Assembly: GCA_028826165.1 (NCBI GenBank)
Contig: JAPDFW010000118.1
Span: 1 to 64,000, forward strand
Source of the DNA: Anaeramoeba ignava
Lineage: Eukaryota; Metamonada; Anaeramoebidae
Reading direction: 5' to 3'
Length of the DNA: 64,000 nucleotides
A program made the translations under genes and the position numbers. The notes under the pieces are model-generated. The model did no database searches and was not told where the DNA came from. It saw only the letters and a list, made by a program, of their open reading frames with translations. Positions 55,801 through 64,000 of this stretch are shown in pieces (the stretch's first letter is position 1; each line of letters opens with the position of its first letter).

Positions 55801-56775
55801 ATTGATTTGATATTGAATTTGAAATTGAAATTAAAATTGAATTTGAAATTGAATTTGAAATTGAATTTGAATTTGAAATTGAATTTGAATTTGAAATTGA
55901 ATTTGAAATTGAAATTGAATTTGAATTTGAAATTAAAATTGAAATTGAAATTGATATTGAATTTGAATTTGAAATTGAATTTGAAATTGAAATTGAAATT
56001 GAAATTGAAATTGAAATTGAAATTGAAATTGAAATTGAAATTGAAATTGAAATTGAAATTTGAATTTGAATTTGAAATTGAAATTGAAATTGAATTTGAA
56101 TTTGAAATTGAAATTGAAATTGAAATTGAATTTGATTTGAAATTGAAATTGAAATTGAAATTGAATTTGAAATTGAAATTAAAATTGAAATTTAATTTGA
56201 TTTTAATTTTAAGCCACCTTCAGAAACAAAATCCATAACAAGCCAAATAGAAGTTTCATAAACAAAAGAAACATGAAATTGAACAATATTTGGATGAACA
56301 CAAAGTTTCCAATTTTGGATTTCTTGACTTAATTCTTCCATTTCAACACCAATTTCCTCTAAATCAACAATTTTAATAGCAATAATTTCATTTAAAGGAA
56401 TACATTTTGCTTTCCAAACCTTTTTAAAAAGGAATTTATTAATTTTATTATTAATTTTTTAGTTAATTTTTTTAATTAGAAAATTCTCAAATTAATTAAT
56501 TAATTTTTTTTAATTTAAAAAATTCAAAAGAAATAAAATCAAAATTAAATTAAATTAAATCAAAATTAAATTAAAATAAAAATCAAATTTAAATAATATT
56601 TTGAAGAAATCAAAAAAGAAAAAAATTTTTTTAATTATTTTCTTTAATTTATTTTTTTATTTATTGGGGTTTTTAATTATTTTTTTTTATTTACTGTAGA
56701 TGTTGCTCCTGAACCTATTTTAGTTAGTAATTCATAATCCTTTCTATTTGTTGGATAACGTTGATTTGATTCCAT
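52801..56775 (-). CDS. Fray/OSR1/SPAK-type STE20 kinase with a frameshift in the tail
   Basis: Germinal-centre-VI kinase, the family that relays WNK signals to ion transporters. Minus-strand exons: 56695-56775, 56218-56419, 54851-55248 and 52801-54341. Motifs: DYELLTKIGSGATST, IIAIKIVDLEE, HPNIVQFHVSFVYETSIWLV, GEIHRDIKAGNLLVN, IADFGVSANL, VGTPCWMSPEV, DIWSLGITTFELATGSPPFF, LCLQKDPEKRPTAKKLLSHK and FIKQAKKPKYIK. A PF1-like WNFEDD follows. The tail is an Asn/Ser-rich repeat and then a charged segment starting MNSKKEENEKNVN. The frame is lost at 53726-53730 (A5 on the coding strand, one A short), making a premature TAA at 53721. One added base would join it to the downstream frame ending at 52801. 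The kinase domain is intact. Confidence 0.9.
54355..54840. repeat. (TTTTAA)n array in intron 3 of the OSR1-like gene
   Basis: AATTTT hexamer array filling the 509-nt intron 54342-54850, with sparse one-base slips and one ATAAATGAATTT interruption. Confidence 0.95.
55270..56210. repeat. (GAAATT)n array in intron 2 of the OSR1-like gene
   Basis: Hexamer array of GAAATT with GATATT, GAATTT and AAAATT variants filling the 969-nt intron 55249-56217. Long open frames (Lys-Leu repeats) in it are artefacts. Confidence 0.95.
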
Positions 56776-57165
56776 TATTTTTATTTAATTATTTAATTAT
56801 TTAATTTTATTTATTTAAATTAAAAAAAAATGAATAAAAAAAATGAATAAAAAGAAGAAAAAAAATGAATAAAAAAAAGATCAAAATAAAAAAATTAAAA
56901 TAAAAAAAAAAAGATGAAATTTTGTTTTTAAATTGTTTTAATTTTCCTTTTTAATTGTAAAAAAAATGGTGAATAAGATCAAAAAAACAAAAAAACAAAA
57001 AAACAACTTTCATCAAAATTTTTTTTTATTTAAAATTTTTTTTTTTATTTAAAAATTTAGTCTGAGTGGAAAAAAAAATTTAATAAGAAAAATGATGATT
57101 GAATTTTTAAAGGGTAATTTTTTTTTTATCAAAAAGATTTGATCTAATTTTCTTTCTAATTTTGT
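56776..57165. other. 5' flank of the OSR1-like gene
   Basis: Poly-A/poly-T rich, with ATTTAATTATTTAATTATTT next to the start and AAAAAATGAATAAA runs. Likely promoter; nothing specific is recognised. Confidence 0.4.
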
Positions 57166-57757
57166 TTTAAATTGTTTTTAAATTGTTTTAAATTGTTTTA
57201 AATTGTTTTAAATTGTTTTAAATTGTTTTTAATTGTTTTAATTTGTTTTAAATTGTTTTAAATTGTTTTTAAATTGTTTTAAATTGATCTAATTTTCTTT
57301 CTAATTTTGTTTTAATTTGTTTTAAATTGTTTTAAATTGTTTTAAATTTCAGTTTTTAAATTTCAGTTTTAAATTGCTTTTAAATTGTTTTAAATTGTTT
57401 TAAATTGTTTTTAATTTCAGTTTTGAATTTCAGTTTTAAATTGTTTTAAATTGTTTTAAATTGTTTTAAATTGTTTTAAATTGTTTTAAATTGTTTTAAA
57501 TTTCAGTTTTTAAATTGTTTTAAATTTCAGTTTTAAATTGTTTTAAATTGTTTTAAATTGCTTTAAATTGTTTTTGAATTGTTTTAAATTTCAGTTTAAA
57601 TTTGTTTTAAATTGTTTTTAAATTTCAGTTTAAATTTCAGTTTTAAATTGTTTTAAATTTCAATTTTGAATTGTTTTTAAATTTCAGTTTTAATTTCAGT
57701 TTTAAATTTCAGTTTAAATTGTTTTTAATTTCAGTTTTAATTTGTTTTTAATTTGTT
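57166..57757. repeat. Decamer TTTTAAATTG array with TTTCAG variants
   Basis: 10-nt repeat TTTTAAATTG interspersed with AATTTCAGTTTTAAATT units. This is the only 10-nt family in the window. It ends about 15 bases from the stop codon of the next minus-strand gene. Confidence 0.92.
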
Positions 57758-57758
57758 T

Positions 57759-60700
57759 TTAATTTTGCTTTTTTGCTAAATTATATTTTTGAATAAAATT
57801 AATTAATTGATTTTCATTTTCAAATTTAGCTGAAATTTTTTTTTCTTTTGTTTCGATAAATAAAATAGAACGATCAAATTTATGAAAAGCAAAAGAAAAC
57901 TCATTTAATTCAAGAACAATTTCTGCCATTAAATTGATGTTTATTATAAGTTTAGAATTTCGAAAAGCTAAAGTTCCATCACCAATATTTCTAAAATTAT
58001 CACTTAAAAATTTAATTTGAAATTCATTAGTATCTTTTTTAATTTCATTTGGAATTTGATTTGAAATGATAATTTTCATTTTTCTCATAAATAATTTTCT
58101 TTCTTCTTCATTTCTTAATGAAATTATAATAAAATCCTCTTCAAAAGCTATTCGAATTATGTTTGGATTTTCTTTTTGTGTTTCTAATTTAAGATGATTT
58201 GAAATTGGAATTTTTTTTGTTTCTGATTTTCTTATAATTTTCAGTTCATTTTCTTCAAATTTCATTTCACATTCTTCACTTTCTTCATTTTCTATTAATT
58301 GTCCTTGAAAATTAGATGGAATTTGTGGAACTTCAATTTTTGGATAAAATGATTCACTTATTTTTTCTGTTTGTTTTTCTGTTTCTTCTTTTCCTTGTTT
58401 CAATAAAGGCATAATTGTTCGAATAAAAAGTAATCTTTGTTGTTTGGATTCAAACCATATAACAAGTTGGTAAGATTTATTAAAACTAAATCGAACAACA
58501 AGATGACTTTTTGGATGGAAAGAAATCTAATTCAATAAAAATAATTTTATAAATTTAATTTTATAATTTAATTTTATAAATGAATTTTAATTTTGTTGTT
58601 TACATTCATATCGTTATTATAATTAAAAAATTTGTTCACTTCTGGATAAACAATCCTAACACCTTGATTATTAAAAATCAAAGTAGTTCCAAAACTATCT
58701 TGTTTTGTTGTACCTGAAGTTGAGCTAATTACATAAAAAATAGATTCATTTTTTGGTTTATGATCTTCTGAAATAGCTTTTCTTTTTCAAAAATCCAAAA
58801 AAATTTTGGAATTGTTTAAACTTTTTCTCGCTAGTAAATTGAATATAATATTTAATGCAATTAATTGTAAGTAAACATCCAAGAGGAGATAAAGAATATA
58901 ACTAATAAAAATATAAAGAAATATGAATAAGCAAACTAGAATTAAAAAAACCATCATAAGTTCGTTTTTTTTTTACATTTGTTTGCATATCAAATCTATG
59001 AACTCTAACTTCATCAGGTGTAAATATTGTAAGTCCATTTATAAATAAAACAAGTGTTCCATTTTCTTCAAAAATCAATTTAGTTTTTTTATCAATAAGT
59101 GAAATTTTAAATATAAACGGATTTCCATATGGAATTTCAAATATATCTTCTTGTAAAATGTTCACCATTTTTTTCTCAATTTTTTCAATTTCTTCAATTT
59201 TTTGAACAATTGTTATTTCCTTCTCAAGAGTTGGTTCTTGATATTGAAGTTCTCTTGAATGAATAATCCGTGATTTTATAAATAATTCAACACAATTTTT
59301 GAAAAGTAATGAAACAGCAGGATTTGAATGCATAGTTAATTTAATTTCGTGAAGATCGAGAAATACATTTTCTCTTTCTTTTAGAGTAATCTTTTTGAAT
59401 TTTAATTTATATTTTTGATTTTAATTTTGATTTTAATTTTGATTTTAATTTTAATTTTAATTTTATAAATGAATTTTAATTTTAATTTTAATTTTGATTT
59501 TAATTTTAATTTTAATTTATATTTTTGATTTTAATTTTAATTTTAATTTTAATTTTAATTTTAATTTTAATTTTAATTTTAATTTTAATTTTAATTTTAA
59601 TTTTAATTTTAATTTTAATTTTAATTTTAATTTTAATTTTAATTTTAATTTTAATTTTAATTTTAATTTATCTACATTTCTTATTGAATGTAATGAAAAT
59701 TGATTTGAATAATTTTGATAAGCAATTAAAATATTTCTTCTATCAATAGAAATTGTTCCAAGTATTGGATTTGAATTTTCGGAAAAAGAAACTAAAACAG
59801 AGAAATTAATGTAACCTTGTTGAAAACAATATAACGCAATAGCATTGATTTCTGAAAACAATATAACGCAATAAATCATTGATTTAAATGAATTATCTAA
59901 TTTTTATATCAATTTTATATCAATTTTTTTATTTTAAATTTAAATCAATTTTAAATCAATTTTATATCAATTTTATATCAATTTTATATTAATTTTATAT
60001 TAATTTTATATTAATTTTATATCAATTTTATATCAATTTTATATTAATTTTATATCAATTTTATATTAATTTTATATCAATTTTAAATTAATTTTAAATC
60101 AATTTTAAATCAATTTTATATCAATTTTATATCAATTTTATATCAATTTTAAATCAATTTTAAATTAATTTTATATCAATTTTATATCAATTTTAAATCA
60201 ATTTTAAATCAATTTTAAATCAATTAAAAAATTATATATCAATTTTATATCAATTTTAAATCAATTTTATATCAAATCAAATAAAATTAGATTTGGTTGT
60301 ACAATTTAAAATTTCTCCAGAAAAATCAAAATTATCTGAAATTGTTGTAATTTGTTGATAATGTTCCATCATTTGAAAAATTTTAAAAATTAAAATTCTT
60401 TCATTTTTTGTTTTTGAATTAAATAAAAGTGATTCTTTTTCTGAAAGATCAATTCTTGAAAGAAGAGGATCATCTTGAGACAAAAATAACTATAAAAAAA
60501 TTAAAAGAACAATTATTTAAAACTAAAATGAAATTGAATATTAAAAGAAAACAATTACAGGAATTTTTCTTTTTTTATCAAAAAATAATTTAATTGGTTG
60601 AATTTCTTTTTCATTAAAAATTAATTCTATTTGAACATCATTAATCTTAATTTTCCCAGGAATTTGGGTTTTATTAGTTGCAATAAATTTAACCTAAATT

Positions 60701-60885
60701 TTAGTTAATTTTTTTATTATTAATTTTTTAATAAATTTTTTTTTTTCGATTAAAAATTTTTTTTTTTAAATAAAAAAATTTTTTTTTGGTTTTTTTTCTA
60801 TAATAAATTAAACTACTTCAAATTCAGCTTGTTTATTTGCAAATTGTTTTGAAATGAAATCAATTTGTTCAGAAGAAAGAGACAT
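57759..60885 (-). CDS. Unrecognised protein of about six PH-like repeats
   Basis: Minus-strand exons: 60817-60885, 60559-60693, 60303-60489, 59676-59815, 58977-59390, 58822-58901, 58604-58781 and 57759-58526. They sum to 1971 nt (656 residues). I do not recognise the family. Reading it as a repeat protein, the pattern GT-L-x(4)-hydrophobic strand, then about 35 residues to a strand, then a closing amphipathic helix recurs. Examples begin GKIKINDVQIELIF (about 36), GTISIDRRNILIAY (about 150), GTLVLFINGLTIFT (about 288), GTTLIFNNQGVRIVYP (about 373), CEMKFEENELKII (about 487) and GTLAFRNSKLIINI (about 584). Helices such as EKKFKQFQNFF, KQQRLLFIRTI, EEERKLFMRKMKII and ENQLINFIQKY resemble the C-terminal helix of PH/GRAM-type folds. 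Membrane or histone binding is only speculation. The intron 58782-58821 is only 40 nt but needed for frame. Confidence 0.65.
59400..59670. repeat. (TTTTAA)n array in an intron of the PH-like-repeat gene
   Basis: AATTTT hexamers with GATTTT variants in the 285-nt intron 59391-59675. Confidence 0.93.
59930..60290. repeat. ATCAATTTTAT repeat in an intron of the PH-like-repeat gene
   Basis: Units ATCAATTTTAT/ATTAATTTTAT/ATCAATTTTAA with a period near 11 nt, filling most of intron 59816-60302. Confidence 0.9.
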
Positions 60886-61154
60886 TTTTTAATTTGAAAA
60901 AATGAAAAATGAAAAAAAGAATAATAAAAAAAAAAAAAAAAAAAAGAGAACAAAAGAATAAAAAAATAATAATTAAAAAGAATTGAGGATTTTAATTGAT
61001 TTTTTTTTTTAAAAGAAAAAAAAAAAAGGAATTTGTAATCGGAAAAAAAAAATTGTAAAAAAATTTGAAAGAAAATGAAAGAAAGAAAAAATTGGTGAAA
61101 AAAAGAAAAGAAAATGAAAGGAAGAAAAAAAGAAGTTTAAAGAAGTTAAAGATT

Positions 61155-63965
61155 TTAGAGAGCAAAATTTCTTTCCAAAACAGGGAAAGTAACATCAGTT
61201 GTGATTCCACACATATTATCTTTTCTAGCAATTAAGAAATATCCATAATAACCCCAATGTGTACTCCATGAATTTTTAACTAACCAATATGGTTCTTCAG
61301 TTCCTGGATAATTTCCATATCCAACAAGAAGAACTGCATGATCTAAATTTGTTGTTGAACAAGTTGGTTCATGATAAACACCTCCTGAATAGAACATCAT
61401 ACTTTCGTGATCAGCATCATAAGAAACTAAAAAAATTATTTCATTTCAAATTATTTTCAAATTATTTTCAATTTTATTTTAAAATTATTTCAAATTATTT
61501 TCAATTTTATTTTAAAATTATTTCAAATTATTTTCAAATTATTTCAAATTATTTCAAATTATTTCAAATTATTTTAAAATCAAATTATTTTCAAATTATT
61601 TTCAAATTATTTTCAAATTATTTTCAAATTTATTTTCAAATTATTTTCAAATTTATTTTTAAATTATTTCAAATTATTTTCAAATTTATTTTATATTTAT
61701 TTCTTGTTGTTTCTTTACTTGCTAATGGTCCGATTGTGTTTAATGCTTCGATAACTGCTTCTTCTGAATTTGGAATTGTATAATATGTTAAAAGTGAAGC
61801 AGCTCTTTTTTCTGGAGTATAACCACAATAACTTTAATAAAAAAAATAGAATTTTAATATTAATATTAATTTTAATATTAATTTTAATTTTAATTTGAAT
61901 TTTAATTTGTAATTTAATTTTAATTTGAATTTTGATTTTGAATTTAATTTTAATTTTAATTTTTATTTTAATTTTAATTTTAATTTAATTTTAATTTTAA
62001 TTTTAATTTTAATTTTGATTTTGATTTTAATTTTAATTTTAATTTTAATTTTAAATTTTAATTATGATTTTAAATTTTAATTTTAATTTTAATTTTAATT
62101 TTAATTTTGATTTTAATTTTAAATTTTAATTTTAATTTTGATTTTAATATTGATTTTAATTTTAATTTTAATTTTAATATTAATTTTAATTTTAATTTTA
62201 ATATTAATTTTGAATTTAATTTTAATTTTAATTTTAATTTTAATTTTAATTTTGATTTTAATTTTAATTTTAATTTTAATATTAATTTTAATTTAATTTT
62301 AATTTTAATTTTAATTTTAATTTTAATTTTAATTATAATTTTAATTTTATAAATGAATTTTAATTTTGAATTCAAAATTAATAAGGAATAAGTACCCAGT
62401 AACACTAAGATAAGGATAATCATCTTCGAATTCTATACCACCCATTCCCATCAAAGCTTCATAAGCAAATTCCTGAGAACTACCATCACAACCATAAGAA
62501 GGATGAGTTGCATTCCAAGAACAATCAATAACATTTTGCTCACTAAATTGTTTAAAATTTCCTGTTGCCAAATAATATTGTCCTTCAATCACTCCAACTG
62601 TACTAAATGCCCAGCAAGAACCACAGAATGCTTGATCTTTTACTGGAGATACTGCTCCAAGTTCGGTCCAATTTAAATTCGTTGGAAGTGAACTTGTGGG
62701 TATTCGTGGTTCGTATTCTTCAATTTTATGATTCACTTTTCTTTGTAACATCCCTTTAGGCATTAACATTACAGATCGGAATTCTTCAATTGTCATATCT
62801 GCAAAATGATTGACTCCCACTTTTAATTTTAATTTTAATTTTATTTTTTAAATTTTAATTTTAATTTTAATTTTAATTTTAATTTTAATTTTAATTTTAA
62901 ATTTTTAATTTAATTTTAATTTTAATTTTAATTTCAATTTTAATTTTAAATTTTTAATTTAATTTGAATTTTAATTTTGATTTTAATTTTAATTTTAATT
63001 TTAATTTTAATTTTAATTTTAATTTTAATTTTAATTTTAATTTTAATTTTAATTTTAATTTTTAATTTTAATTTTAATTTTAATTTTAATTTTAATTTTA
63101 ATTTTAATTTTAATTTTAATTTTTAATTTTAATTTTAATTTTTAATTTTAATTTTAATTTTAATTTTAATTTTAATTTTAATTTTAATTTTAATTTTTAA
63201 TTTTAATTTTAATTTTTAATTTTTAATTTTAATTTTAATTTTTAATTTTAATTTTAATTTTAATTTATAATTTTAATTTTAATTTTAATTTTAATTTTAA
63301 TATTAATATTTAATTTATATTTTTAATTTTAATTTTAATTTTAATTTTAATTTTAATTTTAATTTTAATTTTAATTTTAATTTTAATTTTTAATTTTAAT
63401 TTTAATTTTAATTTTAATTATAAATGAATTTTAATTTTAATTTTAATTTTAATTTTAATTTTAATATTTAATTTTAATTTTAATTTTAATTTTAATTTTA
63501 ATTTTAATTTTAATTTTAATTTTAATTTTAATTTTAATTTTAATTTTAATTTTAATTTTAATTTTAATTTTAATATTAATATTTAATTTACATGTCATAT
63601 CTGTATGTTCTTGATTAAATTCATTAATGTAGCGATAATTATTATAGAAAATTTCTTGTCTTTCTTGTTGTTCCTTTTCATTTGGATAATTTTTGGAATA
63701 CTTTGATTTAAATAAATCAAATAAAGTTTCTGAATTTGAAGATTTTAATGGAGTTAATTTTTTGAAATGAAGAGAATTTCTTCCAAATTTATGTTCTTTA
63801 AGAGAAAAAACAATTTAAAGAATTTTTTTTAATTTAATTCTTATTTGAAAAATTATTATTTTGTTAATTAATTTACCAGGATGAGATGAAGCATTATTAC
63901 AAATTGCAGGAAGAACAAAAGCATTTGGATTAACTTGATTTGGAATATAAGAATAATAATCCATT
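61155..63965 (-). CDS. Cathepsin L-type (C1A) cysteine protease, 5' partial
   Basis: Papain-family lysosomal or secreted protease. Minus-strand exons: 63877-63965 (opens at an acceptor, so earlier exons lie outside the window), 63592-63795, 62396-62819, 61719-61831 and 61155-61426. The propeptide has a perfect ERFNIN spacing in EQQERQEIFYNNYRYINEFN, then LGVNHFADMTIEEF. The mature domain starts near LPTNLNWTELGAVSPVKDQ. It carries the catalytic Cys in FCGSCWAF, His in LDHAVLLVGYG and Asn in YWLVKNSWSTHWGYYGYF. The first visible exon (YYSYIPNQVNPNAFVLPAIC) resembles the extra N-terminal domain of 26/29-kDa-type digestive proteases, which would make it a larger two-domain protease. That part is tentative. 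Introns are filled with AT hexamers. Confidence 0.92.
61440..61700. repeat. TTTCAAATTAT repeat in the last protease intron
   Basis: Units ATTTCAAATT/ATTTTCAAATT (10-11 nt) with a duplicated TTTTCAATTTTATTTTAAAA block, filling intron 61427-61718. Confidence 0.88.
61850..62355. repeat. (AATTTT)n array in a protease intron
   Basis: AATTTT hexamers with GATTTT, AATATT and GAATTT variants filling intron 61832-62395. Confidence 0.93.
62821..63588. repeat. (AATTTT)n array in the propeptide/mature-domain intron
   Basis: Near-perfect AATTTT hexamer array of about 770 nt, with scattered one-base T insertions, filling intron 62820-63591 that separates the propeptide exon from the mature-domain exon. 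Confidence 0.95.
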
Positions 63966-64000
63966 CTATGAAAAATAATTTAATTTTAATATTAATTTTA

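Noticed and set aside
55272-56238. A 257-codon Lys-Leu repeat frame
   Set aside because: (GAAATT)n in an intron of the OSR1-like gene, on the opposite strand.
1-64000. Alternative genetic code (stop reassignment) explaining the broken frames
   Set aside because: TAA, TAG and TGA each terminate intact genes at expected lengths, and the breaks are frameshifts rather than in-frame stops.
1-64000. tRNA or other structured RNA genes
   Set aside because: No GTTCRA-type B box with matching arms was noticed while reading. A tRNAscan-SE/Infernal search would be decisive; it was not run.

Overview
This is a eukaryotic nuclear genome window with extreme A+T content. Genes are split by GT-AG introns (one looks GC-AG), and all three standard stop codons are used: TAG ends the HECT ligase, TGA ends the CDK5-like kinase, and TAA ends most of the others. 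Spacers and introns are packed with 6- and 12-nt tandem repeats. The gene set combines a multi-domain HECT ligase, a G-alpha subunit, a MyTH4 protein, expanded RCC1-BTB and BTB-TLDc proteins, a Fray/OSR1 kinase, an erlin and a papain-type protease. A ZMYND10-like dynein assembly factor adds ciliary capacity. This suggests a free-living amoeboid or amoeboflagellate protist. An Anaeramoeba-type genome fits best from memory, with a Dictyostelium-like amoebozoan as the alternative. The taxonomic call is an inference only.

Layout. 1-5159: 3' part of a HUWE1/Tom1-type HECT E3 ligase. 5160-6700: dodecamer repeats. 6705-10092: a seven-exon G-alpha gene. 10286-12078: a MyTH4-domain protein, convergent with a ZMYND10-like gene (12110-13204, minus). 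13.3-15.3 kb: 12-nt repeats. 15463-15931: a frame-broken bZIP-like gene. 16.0-19.6 kb: an approximately 159-bp satellite array. 20140-21472: a CDK5-like kinase. 21961-22776 (minus): SNU13. 22851-38265: a cluster of four RCC1-BTB paralogues, two of them damaged, flanking a nine-exon membrane protein of about 1991 residues. 38732-43612 (minus): an erlin whose largest intron carries a 1.37-kb insertion with terminal inverted repeats. 44044-46851 (minus): a TTBK/CK1-like kinase with damaged splice sites and a CaaX-like tail. 47492-49568: a BTB-BACK-TLDc protein. 49.7-51.8 kb: a minisatellite of about 38 copies with a conserved CGG-bearing core. 51919-52662: a coiled-coil protein. 52801-56775 (minus): a Fray/OSR1/SPAK kinase. 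57759-60885 (minus): an unrecognised protein that appears to consist of about six PH-like repeats. 61155-63965 (minus): a cathepsin-L-type protease whose 5' end lies outside the window.

The genes do not form an obvious pathway; they are mostly independent signalling, ubiquitin/ER quality-control, RNA-processing and lysosomal functions. What unites the window is the repeat biology. Nearly every spacer and long intron carries its own private hexamer or dodecamer family. These repeats appear to erode coding ends: a start codon lost in one RCC1-BTB copy, splice acceptors missing in the TTBK-like gene, and C-termini extended by stop-to-sense changes inside the repeat. Several single-gene frameshifts also sit in homopolymers or short repeats. 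They could be real decay or assembly error, and raw reads would decide. Multi-exon models were built by hand. In all intact ones the exon lengths sum to a multiple of three, which supports the splice choices.
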